Assembly: GCA_022360615.1 (NCBI GenBank)
Contig: JAKSCL010000044.1
Span: 1 to 35,723, forward strand
DNA from: Hyphomicrobiales bacterium
GTDB taxonomy: Bacteria; Pseudomonadota; Alphaproteobacteria; Rhizobiales; JAKSCL01
Reading direction: 5' to 3'
Length of the DNA stretch: 35,723 nucleotides
Shown: one piece after another, positions 7,845-15,804 of the stretch
How positions within the stretch are numbered: the first letter of the stretch is position 1
Layout of the letters: each line of letters begins with the position of its first letter
Translations under genes and position numbers: made by a program
Notes under the pieces: model-generated
What the model was told of the DNA's origin: nothing
The model's database searches: none
What the model saw: the letters and a program-made list of their open reading frames with translations, nothing else

Positions 7845-8288
7845 TTAGTTGGCGTCCAGGCCATGGCTCCTGAAATAGTTGTCGATCATCCGCGGGCCAC
7901 TCGAATGCGGCTGGGGCGGCGGCGCGCGGTGTACCGTGCGCGGGCGCTCCTGACGCGTGTTGTAGGTCGGCTGCGAATTGTTCAGGCCGTTCAGGATGCT
8001 GTTCACGAGGCCGGAATGGTTTCCGTAATTATAATTGCGCGAGTGACCGGAATTGCTGTTTCCGAGCGGGCGCACCGTTGTTACCGAATTCGACCGGGTT
8101 GTCGATTCAGTCGTCGACCGCGTGGTGCTCTTGGTGTGCGAGCGCGTCTTTGTCTCGATCTGATAGGATGGCGGCGGCGTCACCACCAGAGTGTCAGCCT
8201 GTGCGGTGGTGCTCAAGCCAAGCCCTGCGACTGCAACGGCTCCGGCGATGCTGAGAACCCCAACGGCGTTACCGAGCTTCCGTTTCAT
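7845..8288 (-). CDS. Exported Ser/Thr- and Asn-rich hypothetical protein
   Basis: 147 residues with a clear Sec signal peptide (MKRKLGNAVGVLSIAGAVAV, cleavage after TAQA near residue 31). The mature part begins DTLVVTPPPSYQIE. It continues with a repetitive hydroxyl-rich block in which STTRSTTESTTRS is a run of four-residue units, then an Asn/Tyr/His-rich region and a Pro/His tail (HRAPPPQPHSSGP) ending in MIDNYFRSHGLDAN. The ATG at 8286-8288 has GGAAGGGG about six bases upstream; the longer open frame upstream lacks a signal peptide at its start. I do not recognise a family. An envelope location beside an L,D-transpeptidase suggests a cell-surface protein, but nothing shows a shared function. 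Confidence 0.7.
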   Translation of the reverse strand: MKRKLGNAVGVLSIAGAVAVAGLGLSTTAQADTLVVTPPPSYQIETKTRSHTKSTTRSTTESTTRSNSVTTVRPLGNSNSGHSRNYNYGNHSGLVNSILNGLNNSQPTYNTRQERPRTVHRAPPPQPHSSGPRMIDNYFRSHGLDAN

Positions 8289-8523
8289 GTCGAACCCCTT
8301 CCGTCTCTTCCAGTTGCGAACGAGTTCGATGTGGGGACACGTTTTCGTGAAACAAGAGAAAAAATGAACACCGCCCAAAACTACGCCGTATACCCACCGT
8401 ACACGCAAAAGTGGCAATGAGTGCGCCTTTTTTTACGTAACGTCCGGAATTGGCGGTGGAATTCTAGTTCAAGAAAATGGAACGATTGATGTTTGCGTCG
8501 CTCTGAAACTCAAAAAATGCTCA

Positions 8524-9741
8524 TTATTTTGTCAGAACGACAAAATCAGTGCCTTTTCCGGTTTCCTTGCCCAGTCCGTGATCGGAAATGATGAGAGACG
8601 ATCCCGGCGTGAGCATCAGGGCAATGCGCTGACGGACATCATCGGGAACGCCGATGCGGTCAAGCGCTGTTTCCGGCGTCATGCCCTCGGCCTGCTGAGC
8701 GGTGATGGCGGTCCAGCCAACGTCGCGGTCGCCATCCTCGAAATCCATTGCAAGATACATGTGCGTGCCGAGCGGCTGGTCCGGATCGTCGAGCGAAATC
8801 GGGGCGTCGAAAACCTCCTTAAAGCGCTGGCGCACATAAATGTGGCCCTGCTCAGGCTTGCCGGCAAAGGCTGCATCATGGAGTTCGGCGATCAACGCGG
8901 CATCGATCACGCCGGTGGGCCTCAGGCCGTAGTCTTCCTGGAAGTCTTTAAGCGCGGCAATCGTGTTTTTGCCGATCCAGCCGTCAACCGGGCCTGGATC
9001 GTAGCCGATCTCACCAAGGAGACGCTGCACATCCATGTTTTTCTCGCGGCCCGTCCGGCGCGTCACCAAAATGCGGACCGGGTCTCCGGCCCGCTCGGTA
9101 TAGCTTCGCCAATTGCCAATCTCTTTTTCCAGAGTGGCGAGATGATGATAGGCCGCTTCCCCGGCCCGGTCCGGCGCAAGACTGGCGGTCTCAACGGGAG
9201 CGTAGGGCTGAAAGAGAGCTTCATGCTCGATGGAGCTGGGCTGGGCATCATCGCGCGTAATGACCACATGCCCGCCACGCTCCGTCAGACCGAAAAGTTC
9301 GCGCGCATGACCGTGCGGGATGCGGATGCAGCCATGGGATGCCGGATAGTTCGGCACCATGCCTTCGTGAAGGGCAATGCCCGACCACGTGAGCCGCTGC
9401 ATGTAGGGCATCGGCGCATTGTTGTAGAGGTTCGAAAAATGCCTGCGGCGTTTCTGAAGGATCGAAAAAACGCCCGTCGGTGTCGAATAGCCTTGTCTAC
9501 CGCTGGAAACCCGTGTGGTTTTTACAAGCTCGGTTCCGCGGTAGAGTTTCATTTGCTGCTTGGGCAGCGATACGACGATTTGCAGCGGGGCTTGTGTTGC
9601 TTCGGCTTCCTCACCGGTGGACGCGCTATCGCGCGCCTGTGTTGGCGTTGTCAGACCGATAAGAAGTGCCAGTGCGGCCGCTGCGAAGATCGGAAAAGCT
9701 TTACCTTCACTGAGTTGCGAAAATCCAATTCGCATCGTCAT
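8524..9741 (-). CDS. Exported L,D-transpeptidase (YkuD) with peptidoglycan-binding domain
   Basis: 405-residue periplasmic enzyme that forms 3-3 peptidoglycan cross-links or attaches proteins to peptidoglycan. A signal/anchor segment (FPIFAAAALALLIGL) ends near residue 37. The YkuD domain spans about 54-162 with the catalytic signature H125...SHGCIRIP (Ser135, His136, Cys138). A PG_binding_1 domain follows at about 240-290 (LLGEIGYDPGPVDGWIGKNT). A C-terminal region of about 100 residues (FDAPISLDDPDQPLGTHMYL and onward) occurs in rhizobial relatives and has no function known to me. The start is ATG at 9739-9741; an ATG two codons later is equally possible. The longer in-frame extension lacks a signal peptide at its N-terminus. 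Confidence 0.9.
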   Translation of the reverse strand: MTMRIGFSQLSEGKAFPIFAAAALALLIGLTTPTQARDSASTGEEAEATQAPLQIVVSLPKQQMKLYRGTELVKTTRVSSGRQGYSTPTGVFSILQKRRRHFSNLYNNAPMPYMQRLTWSGIALHEGMVPNYPASHGCIRIPHGHARELFGLTERGGHVVITRDDAQPSSIEHEALFQPYAPVETASLAPDRAGEAAYHHLATLEKEIGNWRSYTERAGDPVRILVTRRTGREKNMDVQRLLGEIGYDPGPVDGWIGKNTIAALKDFQEDYGLRPTGVIDAALIAELHDAAFAGKPEQGHIYVRQRFKEVFDAPISLDDPDQPLGTHMYLAMDFEDGDRDVGWTAITAQQAEGMTPETALDRIGVPDDVRQRIALMLTPGSSLIISDHGLGKETGKGTDFVVLTK

Positions 9742-9841
9742 GATCCAGCCCAATAGTCTTCGAAGTGCCGCGCGGATAAGACTGCATGAATTGGAGCAAA
9801 TTACCAATTCACAGTGAAGTGACAGCTAAGTTTTCCGTGGA

Positions 9842-9857
9842 ACCGTTGCGCAACGGT
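9842..9857. repeat. Perfect 16-bp palindrome ACCGTTGCGCAACGGT
   Basis: A self-complementary 16-mer between the peroxiredoxin stop and the transpeptidase start. As RNA it could form only a 6-bp stem with a GCGC loop, and no U tract follows. A protein-binding operator for the transpeptidase gene, about 100 bp upstream of its start, is one reading; chance in G+C-rich DNA is another. Confidence 0.5.
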
Positions 9858-9890
9858 GACGGTTTTGGCCGAATGGGCACGAAAGCGAAT

Positions 9891-10469
9891 TCATTCTGCA
9901 TTTTCGCGCAAATAGGTGATGACCGTTCTGGCGTGCCCATCGGGCGGGAACACGGGATAGAACACCTTTTCGATCACGCCATCCCGGACAATCAGAGTGA
10001 GCCGCTTGATGAGCGTTGCAGCCCGGCCTTTGATCTCGACATCGAATGTTGGCAGCCGGAGCGCTTTGACAAGCGCAAGGTCTGCGTCGGACAGAACCGG
10101 GAAGGGCAGGTGAAGCCGTTCAGCCATTTCCTGCTGGTGGGCTGTGTCCTGGGTTGAGAGCGCATAGACGTTGGCGCCAAGCGCCGATAACTCCGAGCGG
10201 TGGTCGCGGAAATCGCAAGCCTGTGGCGTGCATCCGCGCGCGCCGGGGATGGCGTCCCAGCCGTCGGGCAGAGGTTCGTCCGGAAGGCCGGTGCGCGGAT
10301 AAGCGTAAATCACCGTTGAAGGCGGCAGTTGGGACAGATCGACTGGACCTCCCGTCGTGGCCGGTAGCGCGATAGCGGGCAGCCTCTGTCCGGGCAGGTG
10401 ATCGCACGCGCCGTCATCCACGGGGATGGGCAAATCATCGGGAAGGGTGCCCAAGCTCTTCCGGTCCAT
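9891..10469 (-). CDS. Peroxiredoxin (AhpC/TSA, PrxQ-like)
   Basis: Thioredoxin-fold peroxidase of 192 residues. The active-site segment is YAYPRTGLPDEPLPDGWDAI followed by PGARGCTPQAC, placing the peroxidatic Cys at 80 and a second Cys at 85. This C-x4-C spacing is typical of PrxQ/BCP-type enzymes, which reduce hydroperoxides with thioredoxin. Downstream blocks (ANVYALSTQD, LPFPVLSDADLALVKALRLP) fit the same family. The start is ATG at 10467-10469 with GGAG ten bases upstream; the upstream in-frame extension is not conserved-looking. It is divergent from an acyl-CoA synthetase, with a 278-bp shared region holding a 10-bp inverted repeat. Confidence 0.88.
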   Translation of the reverse strand: MDRKSLGTLPDDLPIPVDDGACDHLPGQRLPAIALPATTGGPVDLSQLPPSTVIYAYPRTGLPDEPLPDGWDAIPGARGCTPQACDFRDHRSELSALGANVYALSTQDTAHQQEMAERLHLPFPVLSDADLALVKALRLPTFDVEIKGRAATLIKRLTLIVRDGVIEKVFYPVFPPDGHARTVITYLRENAE

Positions 10470-10537
10470 GGTGTTTCCACTCCAAATGCTTACGGTAAGC
10501 TCATCCGAATGATCGGCTGGGCATTCGGCCTGTGAAT

Positions 10538-10584
10538 GGGATGTGGACGAGTATTGGAGGTTTTGCCCAGTTTTTCCACATCCC
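10538..10584. promoter_or_regulatory. 10-bp inverted repeat in the peroxiredoxin/acyl-CoA synthetase divergent region
   Basis: GGGATGTGGA (10538-10547) and TCCACATCCC (10575-10584) are perfect complements 27 bp apart. The region between the two divergent starts (10470-10747) contains no other gene that I can support. The repeat could be a looped operator or an RNA hairpin in either leader. Confidence 0.4.
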
Positions 10585-10747
10585 TTCCACTGACCTGGCG
10601 GGAATGGGCGCCTTTTGTTCCCGTCACAAAGCGGCAATCTCAAAGCGGGTGCGCGGTCCCACGGACTTTGTACCGGTGGACATTCAGGGTCTCAGCCGCA
10701 AAATGCCGAAAACAAAGCCGCCAATATAACATCAGGGAACGATGCCC

Positions 10748-12388
10748 ATGCGCGGATTGATGCAGGAATGGCCGCTCCTGTGCCACACGATCATCGACCA
10801 TGCCGCCCGGAACCATCCGGACCGCCGCATCGCGACGCGCTCGGTCGAGGGCCCGATTGTTTCGACGACCTACGGCGCGGTGCGGCAGCGCGCGTTGAAG
10901 GTGGCGCAGCGTTTGGCCGGCATGAGCATCCGCGCGGGCGATCGGGTCGGTACGCTTGCCTGGAATACCGCCCGCCATATGGAGGTCTGGTATGGGATCA
11001 CCGGTGTTGGCGCCATCTACCACACGGTCAATCCGCGCCTGTTCCACGATCAGATCACGTACATCATCAATCATGCCGAGGACCGGCTGCTGTTCTTGGA
11101 TCTCAACTTTGTTGAACAGGTTGAGAAACTTGCCGAGACGCTGAAGACCGTCGAAGCCTTCATCGTTCTCACCGACCGCGAGAACATGCCGGACACAAGC
11201 CTCAAGAACGCCATCTGCTATGAGGACTGGGTGACGGGTGCGGATGGCGATTTCGCCTGGGTCGAAGTCGATGAAAACGCAGGCTGCGGGATCTGCTACA
11301 CCTCCGGCACGACCGGTCATCCGAAGGGGGTTGTTTATTCGCACCGCTCGAATGTGCTGCACGCCCTGTCGGTCAACATGGCCGATTTTTTTGGCTGCTC
11401 GGTCAAGGACGTGGTGATGCCGGTCGTCCCGATGTTCCACGCCAATGGCTGGTCGCTCGCCTTCTCTGCGCCCATGGCGGGTTCCGAAATGGTGATGCCC
11501 GGCCGCAATCTCGACGGCGAGTCGCTTTGCAGCCTCATCAATGAGTTCGGCGTCACCATGTCGGCTGGCGTACCGACCGTCTGGCTCGGCCTCCAGCATT
11601 ACTTGCAAGAGACAGGCAAGAAGATGCCGTCGCTCAGAAGGCTCGTGATTGGCGGTTCGGCGGTGCCGTTCTCAAGCATAAGGTTTTTTGAGGAGGAGCA
11701 GGACGCCCATGTGCTCCATGCCTGGGGCATGACCGAAATGAGCCCGATTGGCACATTCGGTTCCTTGAAGCCCGAATATGCCGCGCTCCCCCGTGAAGAG
11801 CGTTACGCCGTTCAGACGAAACAGGGCCATTCGCTCTACACCGTTGAGATGAAGATCACGGACGATGACGGCAACCGGCTTCCCTGGGACGGCAAGACCT
11901 TCGGGCGGTTGAAATGCAAGGGTCCGGCCGTCGCCAAAGCCTATTTCAAGGGCGAGGGTGGCGAGGTGCTGGATGCCGAAGGCTTCTTCGATACGGGCGA
12001 TGTCGCGACGATTGATGAGAACGGCTATATGAACATCACCGATCGGGCGAAAGACGTCATCAAATCCGGCGGCGAGTGGATATCCTCCATCGAGCTCGAG
12101 AACCTGGCCGTCGGTCATCCCGATGTGGCCGAGGCGGCCGTCATCGGCCTTCATCATCCCAAATGGGATGAACGTCCGCTCCTTGTGATCGTCGCAAAAG
12201 ACGGCAAGTCCCCCGCGAAAGAGGACATTCTCGGTTTCATGACGGACAAGGTCGCCAAATGGTGGCTGCCGGACGATATCGTCTTCGTCGATGAGATACC
12301 GCCCACCGCGACCGGCAAGATACAAAAGACGGAACTGCGCAAGCAGTTTGCGGACTACACGCTGCCAACCGTGGACGGGCCACGGTAA
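10748..12388 (+). CDS. Acyl-CoA synthetase (AMP-binding, AlkK/FadD-like)
   Basis: 546-residue adenylate-forming enzyme that activates a medium- or long-chain fatty acid to its CoA thioester with ATP. The N-terminus [20 protein letters not shown] is characteristic of the AlkK-like group. Motifs in order: ATP loop [11 protein letters not shown] at 184-194, the MTEMSPIGT block, [16 protein letters not shown], the hinge [20 protein letters not shown], and C-terminal [13 protein letters not shown] with the catalytic Lys. The start is ATG at 10748 because AGGGA is nine bases upstream; the ATG at 10742 is only three bases from it. Cytosolic or membrane-peripheral. The gene stands alone on the plus strand, followed 77 bp later by a DUF1499 gene. 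Confidence 0.92.
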   Translation: MRGLMQEWPLLCHTIIDHAARNHPDRRIATRSVEGPIVSTTYGAVRQRALKVAQRLAGMSIRAGDRVGTLAWNTARHMEVWYGITGVGAIYHTVNPRLFHDQITYIINHAEDRLLFLDLNFVEQVEKLAETLKTVEAFIVLTDRENMPDTSLKNAICYEDWVTGADGDFAWVEVDENAGCGICYTSGTTGHPKGVVYSHRSNVLHALSVNMADFFGCSVKDVVMPVVPMFHANGWSLAFSAPMAGSEMVMPGRNLDGESLCSLINEFGVTMSAGVPTVWLGLQHYLQETGKKMPSLRRLVIGGSAVPFSSIRFFEEEQDAHVLHAWGMTEMSPIGTFGSLKPEYAALPREERYAVQTKQGHSLYTVEMKITDDDGNRLPWDGKTFGRLKCKGPAVAKAYFKGEGGEVLDAEGFFDTGDVATIDENGYMNITDRAKDVIKSGGEWISSIELENLAVGHPDVAEAAVIGLHHPKWDERPLLVIVAKDGKSPAKEDILGFMTDKVAKWWLPDDIVFVDEIPPTATGKIQKTELRKQFADYTLPTVDGPR

Positions 12389-12465
12389 CCATTCCAATGG
12401 AGTTGGGGCCGTTTCCGAGACAGGAGCATTGGCCCTTGTGGCGTTTATCGCTTAGATAGTCGGCC

Positions 12466-13356
12466 ATGAGCCTTGATTACGCAGTCGGCCGGAAACGTTG
12501 GTTTGAGCGCGAGACGCGTTTTGCGCGCTGGGGGCGGCGTTTTGCCTTTTTCTCGGTGCCGGTCCTCCTGATCTCGGTCGGACTGCATCGCTTTGGCCAG
12601 ATCGACACACCGACGCTCATCAACCTGGCCGGTCTGTCCTTCGGTTTCGCCCTGATGGGTTTCATTGCCGCCCTTTTTGCCTTTTACCGCATATGGGTCG
12701 ACGGGCTGAAGGGTTGGGCCAACATGTTCAGCGGCCTCATCATCGGCGAAGCCGTCTTGGCCGTTCCGGCCCTCGCAGTGGCCGTGACCTTCCGCTTGCC
12801 CATGGTCAACGATGTGACGACCGACACTGCATCCCCGCCCGCTTTTGAAGCGCTTGCAGGCGCCCGCCGCATGGCGGGCGCGCACATCACCTATCCGGGT
12901 TCCGAGGCAGCCGCAATCCAACGCGAGGCCTATCCGAAGCTCCAGCCTCTCGTTTTGCGTCTGCCCGCGGACAAGGCGCTTGGCATCGTTGTTGCGGAAA
13001 TGGAGGAAAAGGGCTGGGAACTCACCGACAAGATCGAGTTGCCGGGTCAGTATCCCGACTACTCCAGCCGGCAGCCCGACGCCGTTCCTCTTCCCGTGCC
13101 CGATCCGCGGCGCGAGATCATGCGGCGAAGCCTGACGATTGAGGGCGACCTCGTCGTGGAAGCCGTGGTCACGACGCTCGTCGTCGGCTTCAAGGACGAT
13201 GTCGTCGTCCGGATCACGCCGCGCCCGGATGGCAGCCGGATCGATATGCGTTCGGCCTCGCGTTATGGCCGTCACGATATGGGGGCCAACGCGCGCCGCA
13301 TTCAGGCGTTCTTCCGGGTGCTGGAGGAAAAGACCCGCGAAGCGCGGCGGATTTGA
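12466..13356 (+). CDS. DUF1499 domain membrane protein
   Basis: 296 residues. Three hydrophobic segments near residues 26-42, 50-72 and 85-107 make the first third a membrane domain. The remaining two thirds are a soluble DUF1499 region ending in the family signature SRIDMRSASRYGRHDMGANA followed by RRI. DUF1499 proteins are widespread in alphaproteobacteria and have no established biochemical role. The ATG at 12466 is the first in frame and precedes a basic, cytoplasmic-looking N-terminus (RKRWFERETRFARWGRR). It converges with the MBL-fold gene, the stops being only 5 bp apart. No catalytic residues can be assigned. Confidence 0.85.
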   Translation: MSLDYAVGRKRWFERETRFARWGRRFAFFSVPVLLISVGLHRFGQIDTPTLINLAGLSFGFALMGFIAALFAFYRIWVDGLKGWANMFSGLIIGEAVLAVPALAVAVTFRLPMVNDVTTDTASPPAFEALAGARRMAGAHITYPGSEAAAIQREAYPKLQPLVLRLPADKALGIVVAEMEEKGWELTDKIELPGQYPDYSSRQPDAVPLPVPDPRREIMRRSLTIEGDLVVEAVVTTLVVGFKDDVVVRITPRPDGSRIDMRSASRYGRHDMGANARRIQAFFRVLEEKTREARRI

Positions 13357-13361
13357 AGAGG

Positions 13362-14288
13362 TCAGGACACCGCCAACCGGTAAACCGTGTCACGGGTTGC
13401 GGGGCCGTCCGCGGTCGCGCGCCCATCGGCAATCAGCGCTTCGAGATGGGCGAAGGTCGACAACGCGGCAGCGCCTAGAAGCTTCTCATCGAGCCCCGGA
13501 TAAACGCGGGGCACCATGTCCTTGATCCGTTGCGGGCCATGGGTCTCAAGATCGGCAAGGATCATCGCTTCGCGCTGGCGGCGGTGTTTGATGATGGCGG
13601 CCACATAGGGCTTCGGCTTCAGGACGGGGCCGCCATGGCCGGGCCAGTAGCACGCTTCGTCCCGGTGAAGCAGTTTGTCGAGCGAAGCCAGATAAGCGCG
13701 CATGTTGCCGTCCGGCGGACCGATCACCGTCGTGTTCCAGCCCATCACATGGTCGCCTGAAAAGAGTGCGTTTTCTTCTGCGAGCCGGAACACGAGGTGG
13801 TTCGCGGTGTGGCCGGGGGTCTCCACCGTTTCAAGCGTCCAGCCATCGCCGGAGATATCCTCGCCTTCCTTCAACGTCCGGTTCGGCTGGTAGTCCATAT
13901 CGTTCGATGCGCCGAATGGATTGACCTCGCCCGGATGCAGCGGTCGGGCGGAGTGGTGCGGTGCGCATCCGGCGACTGTTGCACCCGTTTCTTGCGCCAG
14001 CCGCGCGGCGAGGGGGGAATGGTCGCGATGGGTGTGTGTCACGGCGATGTGGCTAACCGGGCGCCCGGCTATCGCTTGAAGCAAGGCCTTCAGGTGATCC
14101 TCATCGTCCGGCCCTGGGTCGATGACGGCCAATATCTCCCGGCCGACCAGATAGGTGTTCGTGCCCTTGAACGTGAAGGGACCGGGATTGGGCGCGGTCA
14201 CGCGCGTGATTAGCGGCGAAAGCGGAATGGCCTTGCCCGCCTCGGCCTCAAAGGCTTGATCTAAAGCGACGGTATCGTGATCGGCCAT
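13362..14288 (-). CDS. MBL-fold metallo-hydrolase (LACTB2-like)
   Basis: 308-residue metallo-beta-lactamase-fold hydrolase. The zinc motif HTHRDH lies at 85-90, a further His at 160 (TPGHTANH) and an Asp at 179 (SGDHV). GHGGPV carries the last His. The N-terminal LITRVTAPNPGPFTFKGTNT block and the C-terminal winged-helix-like part (HRRQREAMILADLETHGPQR) are characteristic of the LACTB2-like group, whose members include a mitochondrial endoribonuclease and assorted hydrolases. The start is ATG at 14286-14288 with AAGGA seven bases upstream; the long upstream extension in the same frame is Arg-rich and not credible. Cytosolic; substrate unknown. Confidence 0.88.
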   Translation of the reverse strand: MADHDTVALDQAFEAEAGKAIPLSPLITRVTAPNPGPFTFKGTNTYLVGREILAVIDPGPDDEDHLKALLQAIAGRPVSHIAVTHTHRDHSPLAARLAQETGATVAGCAPHHSARPLHPGEVNPFGASNDMDYQPNRTLKEGEDISGDGWTLETVETPGHTANHLVFRLAEENALFSGDHVMGWNTTVIGPPDGNMRAYLASLDKLLHRDEACYWPGHGGPVLKPKPYVAAIIKHRRQREAMILADLETHGPQRIKDMVPRVYPGLDEKLLGAAALSTFAHLEALIADGRATADGPATRDTVYRLAVS

Positions 14289-14505
14289 TGGATTGTCCTT
14301 GCTTCGTATCATCTGGAAGCGGCAACGAGCGGCCGGTTCCAGGCGAAAATGCCTCCGCCTCGCTTGTGGCCTCAAGGAATGGCGTTTATGAACAGCGCTT
14401 ATGGCTCGGGCCACCAAGAGCCGCTAGTCTGGATGTTATCCTCAAAATCCGCATGATCGGCAAACGGCCTAAAGGAGGCTGTTGGCACAACAACGGGAGA
14501 CGGTG

Positions 14506-15111
14506 ATGGCAGTGGAGCAGGGAACCTATGAAACGCTGAGCGAACGGCTTTGGCGGACGGAAACGGCAGCCGCCGCGGCACTGAAATGGATTGTGCTGGC
14601 TTTCGCGGGCGCATTGCTCATCACGATTGCCGCGAAAATCAAAGTCCCGTTCTGGCCCGTGCACATGTCGATGCAGACTGCGGCGATTCTCCTGATTGGA
14701 GCGGCCTATGGCTGGCGGCTGGGGACGTTGACCGTTCTTCTTTACATCGCGCAAGGCGCGATGGGCCTTCCGGTTTTCCAGGGAACGCCCGAAAGGGGCA
14801 TCGGCATCCCCTATATGCTTGGGTCGACGGGCGGTTATCTGGTCGGATATGTCATGGCCGTTGGCATTGTCGGCTGGTTCGCCGAGCGCGGCTATGACAG
14901 GTCTTTTGCGAAGATCGGTCCGGTCATGTTGCTGGCGGGAGCTGTTCTTTATATCCCCGGCCTTCTTTGGCTCGCCTATCTCTTCGGCGCCGACAAGCCG
15001 ATTCTGGCTTGGGGACTTTATCCCTTCATTCTGGGCGATCTGACCAAGGTCGCACTGGCCGCCGCAATTACAGCGCTCGGCTGGCGGTTGTTCCCATCCG
15101 TGCGTGGGTGA
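14506..15111 (+). CDS. bioY: Biotin transporter BioY
   Basis: 201-residue integral membrane protein, the S-component that binds biotin in the inner membrane. Family hallmarks are VPFWPVHMSMQTAAILLIGA, the GxxxG-rich helix pair GSTGGYLVGYVMAVGIVGW and the C-terminal FILGDLTKVALAAAI, all typical of BioY. Six hydrophobic segments are visible. The ATG at 14506 has GGGAGA six bases upstream. A TTG at 14482 with AAAGGAGG is in frame but the spacing is only three bases, so I prefer the ATG. No bioM or bioN energy-coupling gene is adjacent; solitary BioY proteins are known in rhizobia and can transport alone. Confidence 0.92.
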   Translation: MAVEQGTYETLSERLWRTETAAAAALKWIVLAFAGALLITIAAKIKVPFWPVHMSMQTAAILLIGAAYGWRLGTLTVLLYIAQGAMGLPVFQGTPERGIGIPYMLGSTGGYLVGYVMAVGIVGWFAERGYDRSFAKIGPVMLLAGAVLYIPGLLWLAYLFGADKPILAWGLYPFILGDLTKVALAAAITALGWRLFPSVRG

Positions 15112-15156
15112 CCGCCCGCGTATCAGCGAACGCGCCGGGATAGAAAGGACATCGAT

Positions 15157-15759
15157 ATGAGCACACTCGTCACCATCCCGGCGCGGCGCGGAAAGGCGGC
15201 CCATGTCCGCAAGGGCGAGGCGGTCAAGGTCATCAACACCCATGGCAGCCAGGTGGTTGACACATGGGCGTTTGTCGCGGGGCATCTCATCGAATTCATG
15301 TCGATGGAGCACACCCGCGCGACCCTGACAAAGCTGCGGCCGGTGAAAGGCGACCATCTTTACACGAACAAGCGCCGGCCCATCCTCACCCTTCGGGAAG
15401 ACACAACGAACGGCATCCACGACACGCTGATGGCGGCCTGCGATAATGAGCGCTACGGCCTTCTCGGCTGCACCGACTATCACGACAACTGCACCGACAA
15501 CCTTTATGCCGGCATGCGCGAATTGGGGCTGACGGCGCCCGAATGCCCGTCGCCCCTCAATCTCTTCATGAATATCCCCTGGACGGATGACGGCGCGCTG
15601 TCCTTCGAAGCGCCTCAGACAAAGCCCGGCGACTATGTGGTGCTGCGCGCTGAACTCGATTGCGTGGTCGCCTTTTCCGCCTGCCCGCAGGACATTCTGC
15701 CGATCAACGGCGTCAACACCCCGCCGACCGAGGCGCATTTCGAGATTGTTGCGGGTTGA
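15157..15759 (+). CDS. DUF1989 (urea carboxylase-associated family) protein
   Basis: 200 residues, soluble. It matches the DUF1989 family, often annotated urea carboxylase-associated protein. Visible features: IPARRGKAAHVRKGEAVKVI at the start, GSQVVDTWAF, EFMSMEHTRATL, the Cys/His-rich segment CTDYHDNCTDNL and the closing CPQDILPINGVNTPPTEAHF. The clustered Cys, Asp and His suggest metal binding. AAAGGA is eight bases before the ATG at 15157, a strong ribosome-binding site. In other genomes the family accompanies urea amidolyase or amidase genes; none is present here. It converges with the RyR/SLOG gene across 45 bp that contain only a weak 5-bp hairpin. Function not established. Confidence 0.85.
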   Translation: MSTLVTIPARRGKAAHVRKGEAVKVINTHGSQVVDTWAFVAGHLIEFMSMEHTRATLTKLRPVKGDHLYTNKRRPILTLREDTTNGIHDTLMAACDNERYGLLGCTDYHDNCTDNLYAGMRELGLTAPECPSPLNLFMNIPWTDDGALSFEAPQTKPGDYVVLRAELDCVVAFSACPQDILPINGVNTPPTEAHFEIVAG

Positions 15760-15804
15760 TTGAGAGTGCCATCCACCCAGGGTGGTTTAAGGGACAAAGC
15801 CCTT

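Noticed and set aside
14482-14505. TTG start for bioY behind AAAGGAGG
   Set aside because: Spacing of three bases is too short; ATG at 14506 has GGGAGA at normal spacing.
14386-15738. 450-codon minus-strand frame across bioY and the DUF1989 gene
   Set aside because: It spans two recognisable plus-strand genes and shows no motif of its own.
15789-15804. AAGGG/CCCTT hairpin between the convergent DUF1989 and RyR/SLOG genes
   Set aside because: Only 5 bp with no T tract; too weak to call a terminator.
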